From Pseudarthrobacter psychrotolerans (GTDB taxonomy: Bacteria > Actinomycetota > Actinomycetes > Actinomycetales > Micrococcaceae), in NCBI RefSeq assembly GCF_009911795.1, contig NZ_CP047898.1, forward strand, positions 1,674,001-1,738,000: DNA of 64,000 bases, read 5' to 3'. Made by a program: the position numbers and the translations under genes. Of this stretch, positions 56,386 to 64,000 are shown one piece after another. The notes below the pieces were generated by a model that had not been told where the DNA came from, did no database searches, and was given only the letters and a program-made list of their open reading frames with translations. Position 1 is the stretch's first letter, and each line of letters opens with the position of its first letter.

Positions 56386-57003
56386 TCAGAGGATGCTGGC
56401 GATGCGTGGCAGCGAAAGCTTCGGCTTTCGTCCTTGCTGCGGCCGGGGGTCGCGGTGGGCCAGCTTTTCGCGCAGCATGGTCCGGCCGCGGTGGATACGT
56501 GAACGGACAGTACCCAGTTTGACGCCGAGTGCAGCGGCCACTTCGTCGTAGGACAGGCCTTCCAGGTCGCAAAGTACGACGGCGGCGCGGAAGTCCGGGG
56601 GTAGTTCTTCCAAGGCAGCCTGGACATCGAGGTCCAGGTTGTTCAGTTCGAAGCTTTGTTCCGGTCCGGGCTCCCGCCCGGGAATCCGGGATTCGGCGTC
56701 ATCGGCCAGCGCATCAAACCGGATGCGGGATTTCCGGCGTGCCTGGTCCAGGAACAGGTTCGTGGTGATGCGGTGCAGCCAGCCATCGAGGGTCCCGGGC
56801 TTGAAGTTCTCCAGTGACCGGAAGACACGGACGAACACCTCCTGGGTGAGGTCCTCGGCGTCGAACTTGTTCCCGGTCAGCCGGTAAGCCAGCCGGTAAA
56901 CCTTGGCGGAGTGGTTGGCCACCACTTCTTCCCAGGTCGGCCTGACCCACACAGCAGCGGAATCTTGCGTTGCAGGGACAGGTGCCACATCTGATGCTGA
57001 CAT
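56386..57003 (-). CDS. sigE: ECF RNA polymerase sigma factor, SigE-like
   Basis: This 205-residue ECF sigma factor has region 2 [56 protein letters not shown] and region 4 [51 protein letters not shown] 57003 (MSASDVAPV) is the better start, although the frame is open to 57096. Gene order sigma, anti-sigma, tatB, with an O-methyltransferase gene divergent, matches Mycobacterium sigE (Rv1220c-Rv1224), which answers envelope stress. The specific signal here is inferred. Confidence 0.92.
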   Translation of the reverse strand: MSASDVAPVPATQDSAAVWVRPTWEEVVANHSAKVYRLAYRLTGNKFDAEDLTQEVFVRVFRSLENFKPGTLDGWLHRITTNLFLDQARRKSRIRFDALADDAESRIPGREPGPEQSFELNNLDLDVQAALEELPPDFRAAVVLCDLEGLSYDEVAAALGVKLGTVRSRIHRGRTMLREKLAHRDPRPQQGRKPKLSLPRIASIL

Positions 57004-57230
57004 CGTCCACTCCCATCGTGGATTACTATCGCCCGGATACTGTTGACATCTCTGGTTCGGCGCCGATCTCCTCACGGATGACCGGATATCCATCATTTCA
57101 AAGTTGGCTGGGAATTTCCTGACCGGGGCGGTTCTTCAGCCAGAGGCGCAACGATTCCCTTCCGCGGCTGGCACCCCTCCACACAGTAGGCTGTACTAAA
57201 CACTCCCCTGCCGCCCAGAAAGCGAATCAC

Positions 57231-57863
57231 ATGAGCGCCGACAAATCCACGAGCTGGTCCTATGCAGAAGATCTGCCCGCAGAGGATGAGGTCATGCTTC
57301 GTGCCAGGGAGCGCTCCTTTGAACTGGGCGTGACGCCCATCGGCGCAGGTGTTGGTGCGGTCCTGACGGTGTTGGCTGCGGGTTCGAAGGCCCAGACCGC
57401 CGTCGAAATCGGAACCGGCGCAGGAGTCTCCGGAGTCTGCATTCTGCGGGGGCTTGGGCCGCAGGCCGTGCTGACCACCATCGACGTGGACGTGGAACAT
57501 CTGAAAGCGGCACGTGAGGCGTTTTCGGAGGCTGGCAGCCCGGCCAACCGCACGCGTACCATTTCCGGCCGCGCCGGTGATGTCCTGCCGCGCCTGACCG
57601 ACTCCGCTTATGACCTGGTGTTTGTCGACGCCGACAAGCCCGGCCTGCCCGGCTACGTGCAGCAGGCCGTCCGGCTCCTGAAGGCCGGCGGGCTGCTCAT
57701 CATCAATGACGCACTGGACAAGGACCGCGTAGCCAACCCGGCCATCCGGGAGGCCAATACTGTTGTGCTCCGCCAGGTGGGCAAGGCAATCCGCGACGAC
57801 GACCGCCTGGCGTCCGCGATGCTGCCCACCGGCGACGGACTGCTGGTCGCGGTCAAGAAGTAA
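57231..57863 (+). CDS. O-methyltransferase (class I SAM-dependent, COMT-like)
   Basis: This 210-residue methyltransferase has motif I VEIGTGAGVSGVCILRGL at about 63-80, TTIDVDVEHLKAAREAF and the metal-binding YDLVFVDADKPGLPGYV. It belongs to the family 3 O-methyltransferases (Rv1220c-like), whose acceptor is generally unknown. It is divergent from sigE with a 227-base gap and ends at a perfect terminator. Confidence 0.9.
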   Translation: MSADKSTSWSYAEDLPAEDEVMLRARERSFELGVTPIGAGVGAVLTVLAAGSKAQTAVEIGTGAGVSGVCILRGLGPQAVLTTIDVDVEHLKAAREAFSEAGSPANRTRTISGRAGDVLPRLTDSAYDLVFVDADKPGLPGYVQQAVRLLKAGGLLIINDALDKDRVANPAIREANTVVLRQVGKAIRDDDRLASAMLPTGDGLLVAVKK

Positions 57864-57881
57864 ATCCGCAAGAAATAAGAC

Positions 57882-57913
57882 AAGGTCCGCAGCCGGTTGG
57901 CTGCGGACCTTGG
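57882..57913. terminator. Perfect 14-bp hairpin terminator
   Basis: CAAGGTCCGCAGCC (57882-57895) pairs perfectly with 57900-57913 around GGTT. It lies between the convergent O-methyltransferase and DUF3117 genes. Confidence 0.88.
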
Positions 57914-57946
57914 CCCTGCGGGATTATTCGGCAATGCCGAACCGGA

Positions 57947-58114
57947 TCATTCAGTCACGCCGACGAGGCATTCCTTAAGGTTGGCCGCCTCCGCAGCGTT
58001 CAGTTCCACCACAAGCCGTCCGCCGCCTTCGAGCGGTACGCGCATGATCAGGCTGCGGCCCTCTTTGGTGACTTCCATAGGGCCGTCGCCGGTGCGTGGT
58101 TTCATAGCCGCCAT
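57947..58114 (-). CDS. DUF3117 family small protein
   Basis: This 55-residue protein, MAAMKPRTGDGPMEVTKEGR followed by SLIMRVPLEGGGRLVVELNAAEAANLKECL, is almost invariant in actinobacteria. The function is unknown. ATG 58114 is preferred over 58132 because GGAGGGG lies nine bases upstream. It also neighbours sigE-region genes in other actinobacteria. Confidence 0.9.
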   Translation of the reverse strand: MAAMKPRTGDGPMEVTKEGRSLIMRVPLEGGGRLVVELNAAEAANLKECLVGVTE

Positions 58115-58349
58115 GAGGAATTTCCCCTCCATTTAGTCCCAGGACATATCAGCCCGGATGGGCTGTGTCCGCATGGTCAAATCAAGCCGCTATGGCGGCC
58201 CGTACTGATGCCGCCATGGCTGAACATTTCTGAATGCTTCTTGTCCCTGCTTACTTACTATTATCCCGTAATGACCCGCACGTAGCTAATCGATGGACAT
58301 TTACGGCCGCGTCGGATTCCCCAATCCGGCGGCCAGGCGCCACCCGCGA
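58115..58349 (-). promoter_or_regulatory. DUF3117 upstream region with two small hairpins
   Basis: The 235-base gap before the mannosyltransferase gene contains two perfect inverted repeats: CAGCCC-GGAT-GGGCTG at 58150-58165 and an 8-bp stem ATGGCGGC/GCCGCCAT at 58192-58217. On the minus strand GATAAT (near 58261-58266) could be a -10 for DUF3117, placing both hairpins in its leader. No gene is seen. Confidence 0.35.
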
Positions 58350-59597
58350 TCACGGCGGATAATCGCCGCCGCCAGGAAGCTGCGCCCATGCCCACAGCCA
58401 GACGATCCACACGATCTGGAGCAGGACAAACATGGTCATGACGGTGCCGCGGTAGGCCTTGGACCGGGACAGCAGCGCTGCAGCCAGGGCCAATGGAAAC
58501 AGTGGGAGCAGCATCCGGAAGGTGCTGGTCTGGGGGTGGAGGAACAGCACGAGGTAAGCCATGTAGCAGGCGCACCACAGGCGCATTTCCACACCAAGCC
58601 GGACCACCGGCGGGGAGAACAGCAGGAGCGCAAAGAGGCCGGCAAAGACGAATGGCGCCACGATCCCCAGGACGGGGCCAAAGAGGTCGACGCCGGTGTC
58701 GAACCAGGGCTTGAAGGGCACCAGGTCGTGGCCGCGCCACACTGTTTCGGTTTTGGTGTACGCCTCAATGTCCCCGGTGGCGGCCCAGGCCGCTGCCGGC
58801 CATAGCAGGGCAGAAATGCCGCACACAAGGGTAAGGCCCGCCAGGGAGGCCAACTCCCCCAGGCTGTGGGTACCCGGCTGTTTCCCGCGCCCCCGTTCCA
58901 CGAGTCGCCAGAGAAAGAGGAGTCCCAGCATGGCGGCAAAAGGAACGCCCACTGGACGGGACAGGCACAGCAGCAGTACCACCGGCATGGCCCGGACATA
59001 GCGACCCCTGATGACCGACAGCAGCGCCGCGGCCAGCAGGAAAATGGTCAGGGGCTCCGCATACGGGACCTGGAGAATCGCGGACACCGGAAAAGTCGCG
59101 AAGAATGCCACCCCCCAAAGGGCCGCAGCGTGCGGCGCTTTGTGCCTGAACAGGCAGTACACGGCCAGCGCCGCCCCCAACCCCGAAAGCGTGGCGATGA
59201 CCGTCAGCGCCGCGGCAGGGCTGATTCCGGTCAGGCCTGCGAGCGCCCGGCCCAGGGCCGGGAAGAGCGGGTAGAACGCCCACGCATTTTCCTGCACGTT
59301 GCCGGCTGCATCTGTTGGAAGTGGTGAGGGATACCCGTCAGTGACGATCCGGCCATACCATCGCGCATCCCAGATATTGATGAAGTTCCAGTAGTCAGGG
59401 ATAGCCGGAAACCACGGGTTGGGTCCTTGGTGCAGGGCGGCTGCCATGAAGATGCATGCGCTGACCAGCCGGGCGGCGGCATAGAGGACGGCAACCTGAA
59501 GCCACCAGGGCCAGCGTTGGACCGCGCCCGCCGCGCGGACGCCGAATGCGGTGACCAACGCCGACGGACCTGTCCGGTCTCCCGTGTCAGTGCTCAA
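58350..59597 (-). CDS. Membrane mannosyltransferase-like protein (PIG-V/GT-C type)
   Basis: This 415-residue polytopic protein has about ten helices. The loop after the first helix, NIWDARWYGRIVTDGYP, has the WDxxWY acidic motif of PIG-V-like GT-C glycosyltransferases that use polyprenyl-phosphate sugars. AFYPLFPALGRALAGLTGISPAAALT and VPYAEPLTIFLLAAALL are further family segments. It probably adds mannose to an exported glycolipid or protein. The start overlaps the stop of the upstream coiled-coil gene (ATGA). Confidence 0.85.
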   Translation of the reverse strand: MSTDTGDRTGPSALVTAFGVRAAGAVQRWPWWLQVAVLYAAARLVSACIFMAAALHQGPNPWFPAIPDYWNFINIWDARWYGRIVTDGYPSPLPTDAAGNVQENAWAFYPLFPALGRALAGLTGISPAAALTVIATLSGLGAALAVYCLFRHKAPHAAALWGVAFFATFPVSAILQVPYAEPLTIFLLAAALLSVIRGRYVRAMPVVLLLCLSRPVGVPFAAMLGLLFLWRLVERGRGKQPGTHSLGELASLAGLTLVCGISALLWPAAAWAATGDIEAYTKTETVWRGHDLVPFKPWFDTGVDLFGPVLGIVAPFVFAGLFALLLFSPPVVRLGVEMRLWCACYMAYLVLFLHPQTSTFRMLLPLFPLALAAALLSRSKAYRGTVMTMFVLLQIVWIVWLWAWAQLPGGGDYPP

Positions 59598-59992
59598 GCG
59601 CCGGCCTCCGGGCGCGCCGCCCGTTCCACTTCCAGCAGCCGTGCCCGGAGTCTGACCACTTCTTCGTCTTTGGCCGCGATCTGGTCCCGCAGTTCGTCAA
59701 GGACCTGGTCCACCTGGTCCATCCGGTACCCACGCAGGCCGAGGGAAAAACGAACACGGTCGACGTCGGCCGGTGAGGCGTCTTCGGGCAAGAGCACCGG
59801 CGGCAGGTTGGCGGGCGGCTGCCCAAAGCCCGGGTAGAGAATCGGATTCTCCGGGACTTCGGCGCCGGCGGCAGGTTCGCTCTTCCGACGGAGGCTGCGC
59901 AGGATTCCGCGGCGGCCACCGGCGCCTGCCCACAGGGTGGCGGCGATCAGCACGATGGCGAGGTAGACCAGGAAAAAACTCACAGCACCCAT
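59594..59992 (-). CDS. Small membrane-anchored DivIVA-domain-like protein
   Basis: This 132-residue protein has an N-terminal helix (MGAVSFFLVYLAIVLIAATLWAG), a Pro-rich linker and the segment ASPADVDRVRFSLGLRGYRMDQVDQVLDELRDQIAAKDEEVVRLRARLLEVE. That matches the DivIVA short motif (F-x-x-GxRGYxxxxVDxxLD) followed by a coiled coil. It may help place proteins at the pole or septum. ATG 59992 is chosen; the longer frame from 60166 is shadow. It is coupled by ATGA to the mannosyltransferase gene. Confidence 0.82.
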   Translation of the reverse strand: MGAVSFFLVYLAIVLIAATLWAGAGGRRGILRSLRRKSEPAAGAEVPENPILYPGFGQPPANLPPVLLPEDASPADVDRVRFSLGLRGYRMDQVDQVLDELRDQIAAKDEEVVRLRARLLEVERAARPEAGA

Positions 59993-60015
59993 CGTGCCAG
60001 ATCCGGGGCGGCGCT

Positions 60016-60798
60016 CTATTCGGGCCGTTGCTGGCCGTTGGTGGGAACCGGAGCTGTCCCGTGGAGCACGAGGTCCACCGCTTCGGCGGGATCGTCCACC
60101 ACCTGGATGAGGTCCAGGTCCTTTTCGGAGACCATTCCTTCGGCCACGAGGGTGCCCCTGATCCATTCGATCATCGGCCCCCAGAAGGCGACGCCGAGGA
60201 GCACGATCGGGAACGAAGTCACCTTCCGGGTCTGAACGAGCACCATGGCTTCGAAAAGTTCATCCAGTGTGCCCAGTCCACCGGGAAGGACGATGAAGCC
60301 CTGGGCATATTTGACGAACATGGTCTTCCGGGCGAAGAAGTAACGGAAGTTGATGCCCAGGTCCACCCACTGGTTCAGGCCCTGCTCGAAGGGCAACTCA
60401 ATACCCAGGCCCACGGAGACGCCGTTGCCTTCCACGGTGCCGCGGTTGGCGGCCTCCATGGAGCCCGGACCGCCGCCGGTGATGACGGCTACGCCCGCGG
60501 CCGCCAGCTTCCTGCCCACCTCCACACCCATTTCGTAGTACGGGCTGCCGGGCTTGGTGCGCGCCGAGCCGAAAACACTGACGGCGGGTCCCAGATCGGC
60601 AAGCGCGCCGAACCCCTCGACGAACTCGCTCTGGATCCGAAGGACACGCCAAGGGTCTGAATGGACGAACTGTCCGGCGCCCTTGGTATCAAGCAGATGC
60701 TGGTCGGACATTTCCACAGCCGCCTGCTTGCGGCGGAGTTCAAGGGGCCCCTTGCGGCGCGGCTGGGAGGATTTGGCCGGATCTGCGTTGATGCTCAT
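60016..60798 (-). CDS. LOG family (TIGR00730) Rossmann-fold protein
   Basis: This 260-residue protein has ITGGGPGSMEAANRGTVEG and the signature PGGLGTLDELFE (PGGxGTxxE) of LOG/lysine-decarboxylase-like proteins. The family includes cytokinin-type nucleoside 5'-monophosphate phosphoribohydrolases and PpnN-like nucleotide hydrolases; the actual substrate is not certain. It is the first of a minus-strand set with the DivIVA-like and mannosyltransferase genes and is divergent from the glutamate ABC operon. Confidence 0.88.
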   Translation of the reverse strand: MSINADPAKSSQPRRKGPLELRRKQAAVEMSDQHLLDTKGAGQFVHSDPWRVLRIQSEFVEGFGALADLGPAVSVFGSARTKPGSPYYEMGVEVGRKLAAAGVAVITGGGPGSMEAANRGTVEGNGVSVGLGIELPFEQGLNQWVDLGINFRYFFARKTMFVKYAQGFIVLPGGLGTLDELFEAMVLVQTRKVTSFPIVLLGVAFWGPMIEWIRGTLVAEGMVSEKDLDLIQVVDDPAEAVDLVLHGTAPVPTNGQQRPE

Positions 60799-60845
60799 CC
60801 CCCAAGGCTAATGCCAAGGCCGGCGTGCCCGTGGCAGGTATCTCT

Positions 60846-60879
60846 TGAATCACGATCCGCAGGAACATGGCGTGATTCA
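60846..60879. promoter_or_regulatory. 9-bp inverted repeat upstream of glutamate ABC operon
   Basis: TGAATCACG (60846-60854) and CGTGATTCA (60871-60879) are perfect inverted repeats 16 bases apart, in the LOG/gluA divergent region. TAGATT at 60903-60908 resembles a -10 just before ATG 60915, implying a nearly leaderless transcript with the repeat just upstream of the -35 area. It could be an operator for a dimeric regulator. Confidence 0.45.
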
Positions 60880-60914
60880 CCTCATAACCAGCCGATGTTC
60901 GCTAGATTCTTCTT

Positions 60915-61670
<756 letters not shown>

Positions 61671-61743
61671 TTTCACACCAACGAACACACACTGCAGTTC
61701 GCACCCAGGCCGTGACCCACGGCCGATCAATGAAAGGAATGTC

Positions 61744-62628
61744 ATGAAGGCATTTATGACCCGCCGGAAGTCGTTCTTCGTGGCGGCCACCGCTGCCCTG
61801 GCTTTGTCCCTTAGCGCTTGTGGCGGCAGCACCCCCGGCACCACTAATCCCACCGTTGCCGACAAGCCGACGTTTGCTGCCGGCACCACCATGGCCAAGC
61901 TTTCCGCCGCGGGCACCATCAAGATCGGCACCAAGTACGATCAGCCCCTCTTCGGCCAGGTGGGCCTGGACGGCAAGCCGGTGGGCTTCGACGTCGAGAT
62001 GGGCAAGCTGATCGCGGCCAAGCTGGGCATCGCTGCGGACAAGATCGAATGGTCCGAAACTGTTTCAGCCAACCGCGAGCCCTTCATCGAGCAGGGCAAG
62101 GTGGACCTTGTCATTGCCACGTACACCATCAATGACAAGCGCAAGCAGGTTGTCAGCTTCGCTGGCCCGTACTACGAGGCCGGCCAGGCGCTGATGGTGA
62201 ACAAGGACAACACCTCCATCACCAAGCCTGAAGACGTCGCGGGCAAGAAGGTCTGCTCAGTGACCGGTTCAACGCCTGCCGCCACCATCGTGGACAAATA
62301 TAAGGCCGAGCTCGTTCCGGCAGCCACCTACTCCGCCTGCCTTGAGCCGCTGCGCAACAAGCAGGTTGAAGCCATCACCACGGACAACGTGATCCTGGCC
62401 GGCTTTGTGGACAAGGAACCGGACGCCTTCAAGCTGGCCTCGGATCAGACCTTCACCAAGGAGCCGTACGGCATCGGCCTGAAGAAGGATGACACAGAGT
62501 TCCGGACCTGGATCAACGACCAGCTCGAGGCGTTTGGCAAGGACGGGTCCTACAAGAAGGCCTGGGAAGCAACGGCAGGTTCGGTCATCAAGACCGCCCC
62601 TGAACTTCCTGCCATCAACCGCTACTAG
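61744..62628 (+). CDS. gluB: Glutamate-type ABC transporter substrate-binding lipoprotein
   Basis: This 294-residue binding protein has a lipobox LSAC with C26. The SBP family 3 domain begins TIKIGTKYDQPLFGQVGLDGKPVGFDVEMGKLIAAKLGI and contains FIEQGKVDLVIATYTINDKRKQVVSFAGPYYEAGQAL. That region matches GluB-type proteins for acidic amino acids. GAAAGGAAT precedes ATG 61744; the open frame from 61510 is shadow. It is followed by an attenuator-like hairpin before the permease genes. Confidence 0.92.
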   Translation: MKAFMTRRKSFFVAATAALALSLSACGGSTPGTTNPTVADKPTFAAGTTMAKLSAAGTIKIGTKYDQPLFGQVGLDGKPVGFDVEMGKLIAAKLGIAADKIEWSETVSANREPFIEQGKVDLVIATYTINDKRKQVVSFAGPYYEAGQALMVNKDNTSITKPEDVAGKKVCSVTGSTPAATIVDKYKAELVPAATYSACLEPLRNKQVEAITTDNVILAGFVDKEPDAFKLASDQTFTKEPYGIGLKKDDTEFRTWINDQLEAFGKDGSYKKAWEATAGSVIKTAPELPAINRY

Positions 62629-62636
62629 GTAGCCAC

Positions 62637-62681
62637 GGCGGCTTCCGGGGAATTCGTTGAACGCGTTCCCCGGAAGCCGCC
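62637..62681 (+). terminator. Intra-operon 16-bp hairpin after gluB
   Basis: GGCGGCTTCCGGGGAA (62637-62652) pairs perfectly with 62666-62681 around a 13-base loop, between gluB and gluC. Located inside a co-directional operon, it probably protects the binding-protein message or partly terminates, giving more binding protein than permease. Confidence 0.85.
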
Positions 62682-62722
62682 AGCCTGCTTTTTGACCCCC
62701 TACGCCAGAGCCGAAGGATCCT

Positions 62723-63373
62723 ATGGAAGTCATCATTGAAAACCTCCCCCTTTATTGGGAAGGCCTTCTCCGCACCCTTTTCCTGTCCGTCGTCTCCGGG
62801 ATCATCGCCCTTATCCTCGGAACACTCCTGGCAGCAGCCCGTGTCTCCCCCGTTGCGGCCCTCCGGGGATTCAGCACCGTCTACGTGGAAATCCTCCGGA
62901 ACACCCCACTGACCATTGCCTTCTTTTTTGCGGCGATCGTCCTGCCCCGCCTCGGCGTGACATTCCAGCAGTTCGAGGTCGCAGCGATCATCGCCCTCAG
63001 CGCCTACACAGCGGCCTTCATCGCCGAAGCAGTCCGCTCAGGCGTTAACAGCGTCCCTCTTGGCCAGGCGGAGGCCGCCCGCAGTATCGGCATGAATTTC
63101 GGCCAGGTCCTGAACCTCATCATCCTGCCGCAGGCGCTTCGGACCGTGATCCCGCCGTTGATCAACATCCTGATTGCCCTCGTCAAGAACTCCTCCGTCG
63201 CCGGCGCGTTCTTTGTCCTGGAACTGTTCGGTTACGGCCGCCAAATGGCCAACGCCAACGGTGACCAGGTCATGGCAGTCCTGCTCGGCGTAGCGTTCTT
63301 CTATCTGCTCCTCACCATTCCGCTGGGCGTCCTTGCCAGCACGGTGGAACGAAAGGTGGCGATTGCCCGATGA
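62723..63373 (+). CDS. gluC: Glutamate-type ABC transporter permease
   Basis: This 216-residue HisMQ-family permease has about five helices and the EAA loop GQAEAARSIGMNFGQVLNLIILPQALRTVIPPL. It begins at ATG 62723 and ends with an ATGA overlap to the next permease. It pairs with that permease as a heterodimeric channel. Confidence 0.92.
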   Translation: MEVIIENLPLYWEGLLRTLFLSVVSGIIALILGTLLAAARVSPVAALRGFSTVYVEILRNTPLTIAFFFAAIVLPRLGVTFQQFEVAAIIALSAYTAAFIAEAVRSGVNSVPLGQAEAARSIGMNFGQVLNLIILPQALRTVIPPLINILIALVKNSSVAGAFFVLELFGYGRQMANANGDQVMAVLLGVAFFYLLLTIPLGVLASTVERKVAIAR

Positions 63374-64000
63374 CTTCAGTCCTCTACGACGTTCCCGGCC
63401 CCAAAGCGCGCCGGGTCTCGCTGATCGGTTCCGTGGTTGGAACCGTGCTGATCCTGGGACTCCTGGCATGGATCGTTATGACTCTCGCCCAGCAGGGCAT
63501 TTTTGAAGGCCGCCGCTGGGCCATCTTCACCCGGGGCGACGTCTGGATGCTGCTCGGCAATGGCCTCGGTGCCACGCTCAGCGCCGCTGCCCTCGCCGCA
63601 GTGATCGCGTTCCCCCTCGGCCTGATGTTCTGCCTGCTGCGCATCTCGCTGGTCGCCTGGATCCGGATTCCCGCCCGCGTGGTCCTGGAATTCCTTCGCG
63701 GCATGCCGGTTGTCCTGATGATGCTCTTCGTCCTGCTCGTATTCGGGACGAGTTCCTTCGTCGCAGTGGTGACGGGGCTCGTCCTCTACAACACCGCTAT
63801 CTTCGCGGAGATCATCCGGGCCGGCATCCAATCACTGCCGAAGGGACAGCGGGAGGCGGGCCTGACCATCGGCCTGACCAGCTTCCAGTCCCGGATGCTC
63901 ATCGAACTGCCGCAGGCTGTCCGCCGCATGATGCCATCGCTGGTCGCGCAACTGGTGGTGCTCCTCAAGGACACCTCCCTGGGCTACATCGTGGCGTACG
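63370..64000 (+). CDS. gluD: Glutamate-type ABC transporter permease (3' end outside window)
   Basis: The first 210 residues of a HisMQ-family permease, starting at ATG 63370 inside the previous stop. It shows a cytoplasmic N-terminus, a helix at about 19-40, the conserved EFLRGMPVVLMMLF and IQSLPKGQREAGLTIGLTSFQSRMLIELPQAVRRMMPSL (EAA loop). The window ends at LLKDTSLGYIVAY. The ORF remains open at the last base. Confidence 0.93.
   Translation, partial: MTSVLYDVPGPKARRVSLIGSVVGTVLILGLLAWIVMTLAQQGIFEGRRWAIFTRGDVWMLLGNGLGATLSAAALAAVIAFPLGLMFCLLRISLVAWIRIPARVVLEFLRGMPVVLMMLFVLLVFGTSSFVAVVTGLVLYNTAIFAEIIRAGIQSLPKGQREAGLTIGLTSFQSRMLIELPQAVRRMMPSLVAQLVVLLKDTSLGYIVAY

Overview
The window is a GC-rich, gene-dense stretch of an actinobacterial chromosome, most likely Arthrobacter/Pseudarthrobacter (Micrococcaceae). 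This is inferred from base composition, frequent GTG/TTG starts, coproporphyrin-type heme genes and gene order shared with Mycobacterium. There are no rRNA or tRNA genes, insertion sequences, prophage genes or CRISPR arrays. About 60 protein genes fill nearly all of it.

Layout. 1-10 kb: UPF0182 membrane protein, YlbL-type PDZ/Lon protease, DUF2342 protein, a truncated DHFR-family remnant, SprT/M48-like metallopeptidase, UvrD2, NudC and an orphan phosphotransferase. 10-18.4 kb: AdnAB-type helicase-nuclease pair with an alkyltransferase-like protein, then an epsilon-like exonuclease. 18.4-21.2 kb: amino-acid ABC operon behind an unusual, possibly structured leader. 21.2-33.6 kb: heme biosynthesis (hemL, an LLM oxidoreductase, hemB, hemD, hemC, cpfC/hemH, chdC/hemQ, a secreted protein, cgoX/hemY, hemE; hemA divergent), enough to run from glutamyl-tRNA to heme by the coproporphyrin branch except for the glutamyl-tRNA synthetase. 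33.7-36.7 kb: MoeZ-type sulfur activation, TetR, DUF3107, small membrane protein, pterin dehydratase. 36.7-40.1 kb: thiamin genes thiO-thiS-thiG under a TPP riboswitch, with thiE divergent. 40.1-47.1 kb: RNB ribonuclease, DEAD-box helicase, solitary DNA methyltransferase, PHP phosphoesterase, aminopeptidase P. 47.1-50.6 kb: sugar ABC operon with a LacI-type operator and no ATPase. 50.7-58.1 kb: general stress protein, MgtE-N/CBS protein, DUF1003, Mrp, TatB, anti-sigma, SigE-like sigma factor, O-methyltransferase, DUF3117. 58.3-64 kb: mannosyltransferase, small coiled-coil membrane protein, LOG protein, and a glutamate-type ABC operon cut by the window end.

The most consequential observation is that eight genes are broken by what looks like one missing base, nearly always in a run of 3-5 G or C: UPF0182, nudC, an amino-acid permease, the LLM oxidoreductase, hemH, hemY, the MgtE-like gene and DUF1003. 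Adding one base restores a full family-length protein in each case, including essential heme genes, so homopolymer sequencing error is far more likely than real gene decay. Annotation here should be read with those corrections.

I found no convincing new multi-gene system. The best candidates for something undescribed are the two nested RNA-like folds upstream of the first amino-acid ABC operon, an inverted repeat upstream of the glutamate operon, a 57-nt inverted-repeat element between hemA and moeZ, and the secreted low-complexity protein placed among the heme genes.
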